Below, piece after piece: positions 55,165 to 64,000 of a stretch of 64,000 nt of DNA; position 1 is the first letter of the stretch, and the number at the start of each line of letters is the position of its first letter. The position numbers were made by a program, and so were the translations under genes. A model generated the notes under the pieces. That model had not been told where the DNA came from and ran no database searches. It worked only from the letters and a program-made list of their open reading frames with translations. The stretch lies in NCBI RefSeq assembly GCF_019175345.1, contig NZ_CP077717.1, positions 496,001 to 560,000 on the forward strand, written 5' to 3'. This stretch comes from Saccharolobus shibatae B12. GTDB lineage: Archaea; Thermoproteota; Thermoprotei_A; Sulfolobales; Sulfolobaceae.

Positions 55165-55173
55165 GGAGGTGAG
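55165..55173 (+). promoter_or_regulatory. Ribosome-binding site of the radical SAM gene
   Basis: GGAGGTGAG is complementary to the 3' end of archaeal 16S rRNA. It lies 4-12 bases ahead of the AAG codon that opens the frame, and about 80 bases ahead of the only GTG start. This supports initiation near 55178 and not at 55253. Confidence 0.55.
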
Positions 55174-55177
55174 TTAA

Positions 55178-56776
55178 AAGACGTATGATGTAGTTTTAAC
55201 TTCTGACAGGGGTACGTTTACGGATTATGGTGGAATAGCACCATTAGGTTATGTGGCGTGTTTACCTTATAGACTAGTTCCGAGATTTTTCATGGATAAA
55301 ATATTCACACCCCCTATCCCCACGGATAAGGAGGGTAAAGCCATAATAGCACCTTATCCTCTTAGGAAAGTTGAGGCAGTTTTAGCGAGAAGCGGATTTA
55401 ACGCAATAGTTACAACGCCGGAAAAACTAGAGAAGGTTGTAACTAGTAAGGGGACCAAAGTAGTCGGTATTAACGTTCATGACCCAAGAGGAATTGAACC
55501 AGTTAGTGCAAAACTTAGCATAATTTTTGGAGGAGGAGAGACGTGGACTGCTAAATTCTTTGACGAATTGGGTGAAAAGGTAAACAAATTAAAAGAAAAA
55601 TACAACTTCAAAGTCGTAATAGGAGGGGCGGGGGCTTGGCAATTGGAAAAGGATTCTCCAGATTGGGCGGATGTAATATTTTTAGGACATGCAGAAGTTG
55701 ATTTCCCAGAAGTTATCAAGAAGTTAGAAGAGGGGGAGGTAGTACCTAGAGTAGTAAAGGGTAGATATCCTAGAAAATTGGAGGAAATCCCACCAATTAT
55801 TAACCCTTCTAGGGGCGGTGAAGTTCAGATCACTAGGGGTTGCCCTAGGGGATGTTGGTTCTGTTCGGTGACTCCAGATACGTTTATCTCTTTCCCACTA
55901 GATTACATCATGAAAGAGGTAGAGGTTAACATGAAAGCTGGAATTAAGGACGTTAGCCTAATAACTGATGACATGTTGCTATATGGTACTAAAAGACTCA
56001 ATGAGGTGAACCACGATGCCATAGTGAGGCTATATATGGAGTTGAAGAGAGCTGGAGTAGACTACATAAACTTTGCCCACATTTCCGCAGCGCCGGTCAA
56101 GTTAAGTCCTAAGACAGTTAAGGCTATGAGTGAGATAGCTGAATGGAATGAGGAAAAGGCTGTTGCTCCAGTTGTAGGACTTGAGACCGGAAGCGAAAAA
56201 ATATTTAATAAGTATATGAAGATGAAAGCTTATCCTTGGAACTACACTCATTGGAAAGATTTGATAGTCGAGGCAACAGCCATAATGAACGAAAGTTATA
56301 TCTTCCCTTGCTATACAATGACAATAGGGTATCCAGAGGAGACTGGCAAAGACGTCGAGGATTCAATAAATTTAGTTGAGTATATCATAGATCACGAACC
56401 AATTGCGTGGATATTCCCACTACCCGTTATACCTATGGGCTTATCCAAAATTAGGGATAATCCATTACCTGCATTGGAGCGATTACCATCTAGATATTGG
56501 GATTTGCTATATCTCTCATGGAAATATGACTTGAAGATTACTAGAAGGCTGGGAAGTACAATAGCTTATACTAGCAAGAACCCTTTAATAAGATCAATTG
56601 TAACGTATATGATCGATAAGGTGTTTAACACTATAGAGTGGTATTTCGAAAGGCTTAAAGGAACTAAAGGGAAGTCAGCATTAGAGTATAAGGATCTAAA
56701 TCTAAATACTACTTATGGCGTTGTTTGGTCAATATTCCAACTGTTCAAACTGGCATTCTCTTCTTCACTAACCTAA
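55178..56776 (+). CDS. Radical SAM protein of the archaeal B12-binding-like type; initiator codon not standard
   Basis: The radical SAM cluster motif is ITRGCPRGCWFCSVTP (C-x3-C-x2-C), after a Rossmann-like N-terminal half (KVVIGGAGAWQLE; VIFLGHAEVDFPE). Conserved N-terminal sequence VVLTSDRGTFTDYGGIAPLG followed by YVACLP begins upstream of the first usable start, a GTG at 55253. The frame opens at AAG ACG TAT GAT (55178) behind a strong ribosome-binding site GGAGGTGAG (55165-55173). AAG sits where an ATG would be expected, so the start may be mutated or non-canonical. The product is about 532 residues. Substrate unknown. Confidence 0.8.
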   Translation, partial: KTYDVVLTSDRGTFTDYGGIAPLGYVACLPYRLVPRFFMDKIFTPPIPTDKEGKAIIAPYPLRKVEAVLARSGFNAIVTTPEKLEKVVTSKGTKVVGINVHDPRGIEPVSAKLSIIFGGGETWTAKFFDELGEKVNKLKEKYNFKVVIGGAGAWQLEKDSPDWADVIFLGHAEVDFPEVIKKLEEGEVVPRVVKGRYPRKLEEIPPIINPSRGGEVQITRGCPRGCWFCSVTPDTFISFPLDYIMKEVEVNMKAGIKDVSLITDDMLLYGTKRLNEVNHDAIVRLYMELKRAGVDYINFAHISAAPVKLSPKTVKAMSEIAEWNEEKAVAPVVGLETGSEKIFNKYMKMKAYPWNYTHWKDLIVEATAIMNESYIFPCYTMTIGYPEETGKDVEDSINLVEYIIDHEPIAWIFPLPVIPMGLSKIRDNPLPALERLPSRYWDLLYLSWKYDLKITRRLGSTIAYTSKNPLIRSIVTYMIDKVFNTIEWYFERLKGTKGKSALEYKDLNLNTTYGVVWSIFQLFKLAFSSSLT

Positions 56777-56816
56777 TAGAAGATTCTTAAAAAATGATTT
56801 ACACTTATAGTGTTTT

Positions 56817-57488
56817 TTAGATCTGTTTTGTTCTTAGAATTTGTCCTAACCCTGAGGATATTAGATAGGCGCTAAGTAATCCGACCGAACTAACAAATAT
56901 CTCTGAAAATATTGCAATTGGTTCGCTATGTGCAATACCAACTATAAATGCAATTAAAACCCAAGTTAGAATTAGTATTCCTCCTCTCTTCATGGTTTTA
57001 TTATCATAGATATTACCGGCCCCCACATATGCTGTTCCTATTAAAAATACTCCAACGAGCGACAATAAATATCCACCTATCACAATCCTACCAGCAATAG
57101 GCATAACACTTTGTTGCGACTGAACTGGTATAAGAGCTATTAGTCCAGCTAGAACTAATACGTAACCTATTACTGCTATAGTACCTCCCAATATTCCTTT
57201 ATTTAGGTTCCTTCCAGAAGTGGCTAGTAATTTAAATCCCTCTCTTGTTCTTAAAAACGAGAGTATGAATATTGGCAACAAAATTGCTTCAGTAATTAAG
57301 GCAATCTCAGCGTAAACTCCAGAACGGGCCACGATACTGTTGATTGTTAAAGGCAAATGAAACTCTGACAGTAGTATTATGAAAACTCCCACTGATGCGA
57401 TAATGTCTAGGACGGAGTAGATTAGGAAATATTTAGCTCCCTTTCTAATGTTTTCTAATCCAACTCTTTCCATATTTGGTTGTGGCAT
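56817..57488 (-). CDS. DUF973 membrane protein
   Basis: A 223-residue protein with five or six membrane segments, showing the DUF973 pattern: VGLENIRKGAKYFLIYSVLD at the N-terminus, a middle GGYLLSLVGVFLIGTAYVGA, and GNIYDNKTMKRGGILILTWV. This family is nearly confined to Sulfolobales and has no known function. It is convergent with the radical SAM gene (40 bases apart) and divergent from the XdhC-type gene. Confidence 0.8.
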   Translation of the reverse strand: MPQPNMERVGLENIRKGAKYFLIYSVLDIIASVGVFIILLSEFHLPLTINSIVARSGVYAEIALITEAILLPIFILSFLRTREGFKLLATSGRNLNKGILGGTIAVIGYVLVLAGLIALIPVQSQQSVMPIAGRIVIGGYLLSLVGVFLIGTAYVGAGNIYDNKTMKRGGILILTWVLIAFIVGIAHSEPIAIFSEIFVSSVGLLSAYLISSGLGQILRTKQI

Positions 57489-57582
57489 AAGTAAGTTATT
57501 TTTTCTATATAAAAAACTTTTCTGTTATACCATTTTTTTAACTAATCGCTATAATAAGAAATTAATGTCATGGATTTTATAA

Positions 57583-57602
57583 ACCCATCTATTTAAATGG
57601 GT
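57583..57602. promoter_or_regulatory. Inverted repeat between DUF973 and xdhC-type genes
   Basis: ACCCAT and ATGGGT arms surround CTATTTAA in the 199-base divergent region, 86 bases upstream of the xdhC-type start. It may be an operator. There is no second copy in the window to support it. Confidence 0.25.
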
Positions 57603-57687
57603 ATCGAAACAGAGTTTCCCTAGATGCTTAAAGAATTAAAACTAGTTAGAGAAAAAGGTATTTAATTAGCTAATTTAATATTTACCT

Positions 57688-58491
57688 ATGAGTTCATGTG
57701 AGATCTTTCCATTAATTTCAAAGTTAAGTGCCGAAGGGAAGCGCTTTGCAATAGTTTCAATTTACAAGGGAGATAGGCTAGAGAGGACTTTAGTATCTGA
57801 TGGAAAAGTACTTCTTGGAAGTTTGAATAAGGAAATAATTGAACTTGCACTGGAAGCATTGGAAAAGGGTGAGGTAATTCAGAAGGATGTAGAGGGTGGA
57901 AAATTAATCATTGAACCGATAGAACCTAGGCCAGCTATAATTGTAGTGGGATCCGGTATTATTGCCAAGTTTATAGCAAAATTGGCAGTAGATATGGGTT
58001 ATTACGTTGCAGTAGTTGGATCTGGTGATGTTAAAGAGGAAGACTTTGTTGGAGTTTACGCCATCTCAAATGATCTAAATCTCTTAGAACAAATGGTAAG
58101 TGAGGATTCATTTGTAATTGTCGCAAATGAGGGAGGCAAACCATACGATATAGATGCGTTATATATCGCAATGAAAAAGAAGGCTAGGTTCGTTGGGTTA
58201 CTTGCTAGCCAAAAGAGGGCAGCTTTAATGATTTCATTACTAATGAAGAGAAACATCCCATTAGAGGAAATTAAGAAAAGATTGCACTCCCCATTAGGCT
58301 TAGATATCGGTTCAAAGACTTCAGAGGAGATAGCCTTGAGCATATTATCCGAGGTAGTGTTAGAACTTAGAGGAGGTACTGGAAAACGCTTACAAGAAGT
58401 TAAGAATCCTTATCTTCTATTAGATGACGCTTTAGCTGGAAAGATTGAAGATAAGTGTATGTTTGTACCTAAGTCTTTAAGTCAACAATGA
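57688..58491 (+). CDS. XdhC/CoxI-family molybdenum-cofactor maturation protein
   Basis: A 267-residue protein with an N-terminal XdhC domain and a C-terminal Rossmann domain. The cofactor-binding loop is [20 protein letters not shown], and the family end reads [20 protein letters not shown]. XdhC-type proteins insert sulfurated molybdenum cofactor into xanthine dehydrogenase or CO dehydrogenase-type enzymes; the enzyme at 18063-20117 is a likely client. The usual N-terminal cysteine is early (MSSCEIF). A zinc alcohol dehydrogenase gene follows after 31 bases. Confidence 0.85.
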   Translation: MSSCEIFPLISKLSAEGKRFAIVSIYKGDRLERTLVSDGKVLLGSLNKEIIELALEALEKGEVIQKDVEGGKLIIEPIEPRPAIIVVGSGIIAKFIAKLAVDMGYYVAVVGSGDVKEEDFVGVYAISNDLNLLEQMVSEDSFVIVANEGGKPYDIDALYIAMKKKARFVGLLASQKRAALMISLLMKRNIPLEEIKKRLHSPLGLDIGSKTSEEIALSILSEVVLELRGGTGKRLQEVKNPYLLLDDALAGKIEDKCMFVPKSLSQQ

Positions 58492-58522
58492 ATATATTAA
58501 CAATCAATTACTTTTTTAATAC

Positions 58523-59455
58523 ATGAAAGCGGCTATTCTCACACAGTTTAACTCACCTTTTGTTATAGGTAACGCTGAGCCTAAAGGGGTAGGAGTTAAA
58601 GTAAATGTAGCATATACTGGAATATGTGGAAGAGATCTGGTTATCTGGAAGGGTGGATTTAAAAACCTTAAATTGCCCTTAATCTTAGGACATGAAATAG
58701 TAGGCTACTATAAGGGAAGACCTGTTGCGATTTATCCAAATCTGAATTGCGGAAGCTGTGAGTATTGCAAAAGTGGGAAGGAGAATCTGTGCGACAATGC
58801 TAGAATTTTAGGAGAAGGAGAGATAACTGGAGGGTACGCTGAGGAGGTTATAATTCCAGAAAGAAACATTATACCATTACCAGACGATAAATTAGAAAAA
58901 TACGCCGCAACCATGGACCCCGTAGCAACTGCAATTCACGCAACTAAGCTTGCAAATTTAAATAGAGATAGTAAAGTTTTAGTGACTGGTGCAGGTGGAG
59001 GAGTGGGTATTCATCTCGTACAATATTTGAAATATTTGGGTATTTCTAGTGTTTATGGACTATCGTCTAAAGGGGAAAAGCTGCAAGAATTGGGAGTAAT
59101 GCCCATTAGCGATATAAGAGGTGAGAAGTTTGATGCCATATTTGAACTGGTAGGCTCTAAAACAATAAACGATTCCTTGAGGGCACTAAAGAAGGAGGGT
59201 ACTCTAGTTTTGATCGGAAATACTGAAGGCGAGCCAATAACGTTGTTAAGGCCAGCCATGACTATAATGAGACAACATAAAATTATAGGTTCGGCATCTT
59301 ATACTAGGGCAGAGTACGAGGAGGCTATTAAATTAGTGGGAGAAGGGAAAATAAAAGCGATATATGAGATTTACGAACTAGAGAGGATAAATGAGGCGTA
59401 TAAGAAAATGATGGAGAGAAAGGTTCTAGGAAGAGCTGTATTAAAGGTAATTTAA
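58523..59455 (+). CDS. Zinc-dependent alcohol dehydrogenase (MDR family), short
   Basis: A 310-residue medium-chain dehydrogenase, somewhat shorter than the usual 340-350 residues. The catalytic zinc site has C and H in YTGICGRDLV and LGHEIVGYY; the structural zinc site has four cysteines in NLNCGSCEYCKSGKENLC; the NAD(P) loop is VTGAGGGVGIHLVQYL. It oxidises alcohols or reduces aldehydes. The compact size comes from short loops in the substrate domain, so substrate is hard to predict. It is on the same strand as the xdhC-type gene. Confidence 0.88.
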   Translation: MKAAILTQFNSPFVIGNAEPKGVGVKVNVAYTGICGRDLVIWKGGFKNLKLPLILGHEIVGYYKGRPVAIYPNLNCGSCEYCKSGKENLCDNARILGEGEITGGYAEEVIIPERNIIPLPDDKLEKYAATMDPVATAIHATKLANLNRDSKVLVTGAGGGVGIHLVQYLKYLGISSVYGLSSKGEKLQELGVMPISDIRGEKFDAIFELVGSKTINDSLRALKKEGTLVLIGNTEGEPITLLRPAMTIMRQHKIIGSASYTRAEYEEAIKLVGEGKIKAIYEIYELERINEAYKKMMERKVLGRAVLKVI

Positions 59456-59638
59456 CCTTCTTTATACGTGTAGTTCTCATAAGGTGATAACCTAAATATT
59501 GTATTTTTACGTTGACCTTTCTTTAGTTCATTATGAGTAACATATTAGTTTTTGAGGTAAGTATACGCTAAATTATAGGCTAAAATAAAACCTAATGATA
59601 GAAAGAGTTATAATCAGTCTAGTAGGTCTTAAGTATAT

Positions 59639-60841
59639 ATGGTTTTACCTTTCAATAGTGTGGAAGCATTTTCTGTAAACGTTTCTGAGAAACATGAACT
59701 ATTTAGGAGAGCAGTAAGGGAATTCATGGAGAGAGACGTTGCACCTTATGTTGAAAAGGGTGAAAAAGAAGGTACAGTACCAAAGGAAGTGCTAGAAAAA
59801 GCTAAGGAAATAGGTCTATATGGCGTTGCAGTACCAGAACAGTACGGTGGACAAGGTGGAGATACGCTAATGACTGCCATAGCCCAAGAGGAAATATCTA
59901 GAGTTTGGGCCTCGTTGTCTACGAGAATATCTGTTGGAGGCCTATTCATGACTCCAATATTGCTTTTCGGTAATGAAGAACAGAAGAAAAAGTACGTTAC
60001 TCCAGTGGCTAGAGGAGATAAAGTTGCAGCTTTTGCTAATACTGAACCAGCCGCTGGATCTGACGTTGCTGGAATACAAACAGTTGCTAAAAAGATAAAT
60101 GGTAAGTACGTTATTAATGGTAGGAAAATCTTTATCACCAATGGTGGGATAGCTGACTATTACGTAGTTACAGCTAGGACATCACCCCCAGAGCCCAATG
60201 CCAGATGGAAAGGGATATCGATGTTCATAGTAGAAAGGGAATGGAAAGGAGTTAAGGTATTAAATAGAATTGAGACTATGGGACTAAGGGCATCAAACAC
60301 TGCAGAGTTAGCCTTTGAGGATGTTGAAGTCCCCGCAGAAAATCTACTAGGAGAAGAGGGAAACGGGTTTAAGTACGCAATGGCGACTTTTGATAGGACG
60401 AGGGTTGGTGTTGCCGCTCAAGGAGTGGGTGTTGCACAAGCTGCACTAGAGAGAATGGTTACATATTCTACTCAGAGGTTTGCTTTCCAGAGTCCATTGA
60501 TAGGATTTCAGATGGTTCAAGAGAAGATAGCTGAATCACTAACTGAAGTAAATACTGCAAGACTACTTACGTACTGGGCAGCTAGTTTATTTGATCGTGG
60601 TCTTGAGAATGAGGCTATAGTAGCAGCATCAATGGCGAAATTGTACGCAACAGATATTGCAGAGAAGGTTGCAATTAGGGCAATAACTGTTCATGGCGGA
60701 TATGGTGTAGCTACTTCTACTGGTGTAGAGAGATTGTTGAGAGATGTTGAGGTAATGAGAATATATGAAGGTGCTAACGATATTCAAAAACTAGTTATAT
60801 TAAGGGAAACTGCGAGAAGACTCCTCGGAATTAAGATGTAA
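59639..60841 (+). CDS. Acyl-CoA dehydrogenase
   Basis: A 400-residue FAD enzyme. Conserved regions are AFANTEPAAGSDVAGIQTVA (FAD/substrate contact), KIFITNGGIADYYVVTART, and the end RDVEVMRIYEGANDIQKLVI, whose glutamate is the usual catalytic base. It introduces the 2,3-double bond in acyl-CoA, the first step of beta-oxidation. The start ATG at 59639 follows AAGTATATATG, a TATA box too close for this start, so the TATA-like TTATAATC further up (59609-59616) is likelier. It heads a run of fatty-acid genes. Confidence 0.92.
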   Translation: MVLPFNSVEAFSVNVSEKHELFRRAVREFMERDVAPYVEKGEKEGTVPKEVLEKAKEIGLYGVAVPEQYGGQGGDTLMTAIAQEEISRVWASLSTRISVGGLFMTPILLFGNEEQKKKYVTPVARGDKVAAFANTEPAAGSDVAGIQTVAKKINGKYVINGRKIFITNGGIADYYVVTARTSPPEPNARWKGISMFIVEREWKGVKVLNRIETMGLRASNTAELAFEDVEVPAENLLGEEGNGFKYAMATFDRTRVGVAAQGVGVAQAALERMVTYSTQRFAFQSPLIGFQMVQEKIAESLTEVNTARLLTYWAASLFDRGLENEAIVAASMAKLYATDIAEKVAIRAITVHGGYGVATSTGVERLLRDVEVMRIYEGANDIQKLVILRETARRLLGIKM

Positions 60842-60875
60842 AATTTTTTATAGTTGTTTTTCTAAGTATTATAAC

Positions 60876-62489
60876 ATGAATAGCGAATATTATGAGTACC
60901 AATTAACAATAGATAAGATATTAGATTCTGGTTCTAGAAGTTTTTCAGATAGAGAAATAGTATATAGAGATATTAGAAGATATACCTTTAGATCTTTCGC
61001 AAATTCTGTAAAAAGGTTAGCAAATGGATTAAGAAAGATAGGAGTTAAGATAGGGGAAAAGATAGGAGTTATAGATTGGGATACTGATGTTTATATGCAT
61101 AATTATTATGCAATACCAATGGTAGGTGCAGTGCTACACACGGTAAATATCAGATATCCCTTGGAGTTAATAGCAAAGACAATATTACACGCAGAGGATA
61201 GGTATTTAGTAGTAAGAGACGAGTTCATGCCACTTATTGAAAAAGCAAAGGGAATAATGCCTGTGGGAATGAAAGTGATATCCTATAGTGATTCTAAGGA
61301 AAAGGTGAGAAGCTCATTAGATACAATAGATTTTTGGGAATTGATTGAGTCAAATGAGCCATTGGAAGAGGAGATTAACGTTAATGAAACCGATATGGCA
61401 ACGATCTTTTACACTTCTGGTACTACTGGAGAACCAAAGGGCGTATGGTTTAATCATAGGAAAATAGTATTACATGCAATGAGCGTAAGCCTAGTTGGTG
61501 CTAGACCCCCATTAAGCTTGACCTCAAACGACGTATATATGATCCTAGTACCAATGTTCCACGTGCACGCTTGGGGATATCCATATGTAGCATTGATGGC
61601 AGGAGTTAAATACGTTTTACCCGGTAAATACGATTACAGTTTTATACTAAGGTTAATGGATAAGGAGAACGTAACATATTCAGCCATGGTACCAACTATA
61701 CTGTATCTATTGCTAACAAACCCAGATGCTCCTAAATACCTTCACGTATTCAAAAGATGGAAAGTTACAATAGGAGGTTCTGCTCTACCAGAAGGATTAG
61801 CCAAAAAGGCGAAAGAATTAGGTATTACTGTAATAGGGGGATATGGTCTATCTGAAACTTGCCCAGTATTGTCAGTCGGTTATTATAACTCTGCAATTGA
61901 AGGATTGGACGACAACACTAAATTTATGGAACAAATAACTGCCGGAGCACCAATTCCTTTAGTTCAAATTAAAATTGTCGATCCAGCTACCGGAAAGGAA
62001 AAGGAGACTGGTAAGATAGGGGAAATAGTAGTTAGAGCACCGTGGTTAACTCAAGAGTATTATAAGGATCCAGAGAGGACTAAGGCATTATGGAAAGGAG
62101 GATGGTTACACACTGGCGATTTAGCCTATATGGACCAATACGGATACATTCACATAGTTGATAGAGAGAAGGATGCAATAAAGAGCGGTGGAGAATTCAT
62201 TCCTTCATTGCTCTTAGAGAACGCCATATCATTACATCCCAAGGTGTCTCAAGTTGCAGTGGTTGGGATTAAGGACGAGAAATGGGGAGAAAGACCAGCG
62301 GCTTTCATAGTTCCGAAAGAGCAAGTGTCAGAAGAGGAAATAAGGCAATTCCTATTGAAACTTGCGGATGAGGGCAAAATCCAAAAGTGGTGGATTCCAG
62401 ATAGATTTATATTCATAAGTTCGATGCCTCTAACTTCAACTAATAAGATAGATAAAAAGGTACTTAGAGACATGACACAAACTAAATAA
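60876..62489 (+). CDS. Acyl-CoA synthetase (AMP-forming), medium/long chain
   Basis: A 537-residue ANL-superfamily ligase. ATP motif MATIFYTSGTTGEPKGVWFN, adenine motif GGYGLSETCPV, and the hinge/lysine motifs WLHTGDLAYMDQYGYIHIVD then RFIFISSMPLTSTNKIDKKV, where the second lysine is catalytic. It activates fatty acids to acyl-CoA, using ATP and CoA. It lies 34 bases after the dehydrogenase gene and 23 before the thiolase gene, so it is probably co-transcribed with both. Confidence 0.92.
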   Translation: MNSEYYEYQLTIDKILDSGSRSFSDREIVYRDIRRYTFRSFANSVKRLANGLRKIGVKIGEKIGVIDWDTDVYMHNYYAIPMVGAVLHTVNIRYPLELIAKTILHAEDRYLVVRDEFMPLIEKAKGIMPVGMKVISYSDSKEKVRSSLDTIDFWELIESNEPLEEEINVNETDMATIFYTSGTTGEPKGVWFNHRKIVLHAMSVSLVGARPPLSLTSNDVYMILVPMFHVHAWGYPYVALMAGVKYVLPGKYDYSFILRLMDKENVTYSAMVPTILYLLLTNPDAPKYLHVFKRWKVTIGGSALPEGLAKKAKELGITVIGGYGLSETCPVLSVGYYNSAIEGLDDNTKFMEQITAGAPIPLVQIKIVDPATGKEKETGKIGEIVVRAPWLTQEYYKDPERTKALWKGGWLHTGDLAYMDQYGYIHIVDREKDAIKSGGEFIPSLLLENAISLHPKVSQVAVVGIKDEKWGERPAAFIVPKEQVSEEEIRQFLLKLADEGKIQKWWIPDRFIFISSMPLTSTNKIDKKVLRDMTQTK

Positions 62490-62512
62490 ACTATCAAGTG
62501 GTAGATTAAATT

Positions 62513-63700
62513 ATGAGAAATGTAGCAATTATCGGAACTGGACACACCAAATTCGGGGTAAGGACAGATGTCAATTTGCAAGAACTCGCTTGGGAGGCAG
62601 TTAAACAAGCTCTTGAAGAAGCAAACATAGATCAAAATGAAATACAATACTTCGTTGTTGGCAATGTAGGGAATTGGAGTTCCGAGGAATTACCAGCAGT
62701 AATAGTAGGGGAGTATTGTAACCTAACACCAAAGGGGACTATGAGAGTTGAGGCAGCATGTTCTACTGGAAGTGCAGCAATAAGAGATGCCTATTTAGCA
62801 ATTAAATCTGGTGAAGCCGACATCGCATTAGTCGTGGGAGTAGAACAAATGCATCAAGCACCTAATCCCCAAGTGGTTGAACTAATTGGCAGGGCTGGGG
62901 GCTATTTCTGGGAGTTTGAGAACTTCGGGCTGACCTTCCCGGGATATTACGCACTTCACGCCTCCGCATATATGGCTAAGTATGGTATGAAAGAGGAAGA
63001 CTTAGGAAAGATTGCCATTAAGAATCATTATTATGGGGCTAAGAACCCTTATGCACAATTTCAAAAAGAAATAACTATGGAGGAATATTTGAAGTCCAAA
63101 CCAGTTGCTTATCCCCTAAAGCTTCTGGACTCCTCTCCAATTACTGACGGTGCTGCTGCAATAGTCTTAGCATCTGAGGAAGTTGCTAAAAAGATAACTG
63201 ATTCTCCAGTATGGATAGTATCACAAGGAGTTGCTAGCGGCACTGCAAACTTGAGTAGGAGAACTGACTTCACACATATAGAAGCAGCTTACATTGCAGC
63301 ACAGCAAGCGTATAAGAGAGCTAGAATTGATTTCGATAACGCATGGAAGAGCTTCGACGTAGCAGATGTGCACGATTGTTTCACGATAGCGGAAATAATG
63401 GCATATGAAGATTTGGGATTCGCAAAAAGAGGTGAGGGATACCTATTGGCAAGAGAAGGACAAACATACATAGGTGGAAAAATACCAGTAAACGTTGATG
63501 GAGGGTTAAAAGCAAAAGGACACCCAATAGGGGCAACTGGGGTAAGCATGGCAGTATCAATAACAAGACAATTATTATACAGAGCACACAAGGGAACACA
63601 AGTGGATGTTAGGAACGGGATGGGAATAACACACAACGTTGGAGGAACTGGACATTACGCATACGTAACAATATACTCAACTAGGAGGCCATCTACATGA
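62513..63700 (+). CDS. Thiolase-family protein (SCP2/acetyl-CoA acetyltransferase type)
   Basis: A 395-residue thiolase. Its nucleophilic cysteine is in RVEAACSTGSAAIRDAYLAI and the C-terminal histidine in GGLKAKGHPIGATGVSM. A further catalytic block is ADVHDCFTIAEIMAYED. It cleaves 3-ketoacyl-CoA or condenses acetyl-CoA. In archaea this type works as a complex with a small OB-fold (DUF35) protein, which is encoded next with a four-base overlap (ATGA), in agreement with that complex. Confidence 0.92.
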   Translation: MRNVAIIGTGHTKFGVRTDVNLQELAWEAVKQALEEANIDQNEIQYFVVGNVGNWSSEELPAVIVGEYCNLTPKGTMRVEAACSTGSAAIRDAYLAIKSGEADIALVVGVEQMHQAPNPQVVELIGRAGGYFWEFENFGLTFPGYYALHASAYMAKYGMKEEDLGKIAIKNHYYGAKNPYAQFQKEITMEEYLKSKPVAYPLKLLDSSPITDGAAAIVLASEEVAKKITDSPVWIVSQGVASGTANLSRRTDFTHIEAAYIAAQQAYKRARIDFDNAWKSFDVADVHDCFTIAEIMAYEDLGFAKRGEGYLLAREGQTYIGGKIPVNVDGGLKAKGHPIGATGVSMAVSITRQLLYRAHKGTQVDVRNGMGITHNVGGTGHYAYVTIYSTRRPST

Positions 63701-64000
63701 GTCTAAATGAAATAAGGGATAAGATGCAAAAGGAAATTTCGCAATCTTTGTCAATGCTTGATAACGTGATAAAGACAACTAAATTACCAATAGTGAATGA
63801 ACAAAAGACTAATAACCCCCTTTGGATTGACGTAAGGGAGATTGACCTAAGGTATCAAATTCCAGTTAAAAAGATATACAAATTCTTTGAGGGGTTAAAG
63901 GAGGGTAAAGTCTTAGCTACTAAATGTCCAAAGTGTGGTTCTGTATATTTTCCGCCTCAAGATGATTGTCCAAAGTGCAAAATATCCAATTTAGAATGGA
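63697..64000 (+). CDS. DUF35 OB-fold/zinc-ribbon acyl-CoA-associated protein (3' end outside window)
   Basis: The first 101 codons are present and the frame is open at the right edge. After a helical N-terminus, a zinc ribbon begins: LATKCPKCGSVYFPPQDDCP followed by KCKISNLEW (two C-x2-C pairs). In thiolase complexes of archaea this ribbon and the following OB-fold hold the thiolase and bind acyl-CoA. The ATG overlaps the thiolase stop, which supports joint translation. The OB-fold itself lies outside the window. Confidence 0.85.
   Translation, partial: MSLNEIRDKMQKEISQSLSMLDNVIKTTKLPIVNEQKTNNPLWIDVREIDLRYQIPVKKIYKFFEGLKEGKVLATKCPKCGSVYFPPQDDCPKCKISNLEW

Overview
The window is a chromosomal segment of a thermoacidophilic crenarchaeon of the order Sulfolobales, most likely Saccharolobus (Sulfolobus) solfataricus or a close relative. 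The evidence is low GC content, mostly leaderless genes with a TATA box about 25 bases upstream, Sulfolobus-restricted families (DUF929, DUF973, PaREP1), sulredoxin, Ser/Thr-rich exported proteins, and a dense load of ISC-type insertion sequences. I see no rRNA, tRNA or CRISPR array.

Layout. 1-3.5 kb: a cation/proton antiporter cut by the left edge, a small acidic protein, a DUF929-like exported protein and a methyltransferase. 4.0-9.9 kb: a complete five-gene Opp/Dpp-type ABC importer operon. 9.9-16.8 kb: a gene-poor accessory island with PaREP1, VapBC, an IS630-type element inserted in an IS110-type remnant (with a structured, possibly bridge-RNA-like segment), a coiled-coil nuclease-like protein, a broken 1250-bp IS256-type element and decayed gene pieces. 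17-21.2 kb: FAA hydrolase, a molybdenum hydroxylase large subunit, an unknown protein and a dCTP deaminase-like protein. 21.2-25.0 kb: a TnpB element carrying two almost identical ISH3-type (ISC1225-like) insertions in inverted orientation; the target duplications show that the segment between them has been flipped. 25.0-28.5 kb: MFS carrier, small membrane protein and large secreted protein; decayed relatives of the last two lie elsewhere in the window.

28.7-35.7 kb: hydantoinase/oxoprolinase A and B with a Rieske protein, a metabolite:proton symporter, a maleate-isomerase/racemase-type enzyme and a metallo-beta-lactamase. 36.1-45.8 kb: sulfur block with possible sulfite exporters, ATP sulfurylase, APS/PAPS reductase, siroheme sulfite reductase, uroporphyrinogen methyltransferase, rhodanese, a TusA-like protein, a sulfide:quinone-reductase-like flavoprotein and sulredoxin. 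The divergent sat/cysH promoters and the rhodanese promoter share an operator-like palindrome. 45.8-53.1 kb: metallo-hydrolase, regulators, DUF1059 proteins, and a candidate exported-thiol redox module (NapH-like polyferredoxin plus a CPYC thioredoxin-fold DUF929 protein, next to a secreted Cys-rich protein). 53.2-59.5 kb: aldo/keto reductase, CMD and cupin proteins, radical SAM protein, DUF973, XdhC and a zinc alcohol dehydrogenase. 59.6-64.0 kb: fatty-acid activation and beta-oxidation genes (acyl-CoA dehydrogenase, acyl-CoA synthetase, thiolase, and a Zn-ribbon/OB-fold partner cut by the right edge).

Two otherwise intact reading frames (TauE-like at 37.2-38.1 kb and radical SAM at 55.2-56.8 kb) extend upstream of any usable ATG, GTG or TTG codon and deserve resequencing. 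All functional calls come from reading the sequence; no database search was run.
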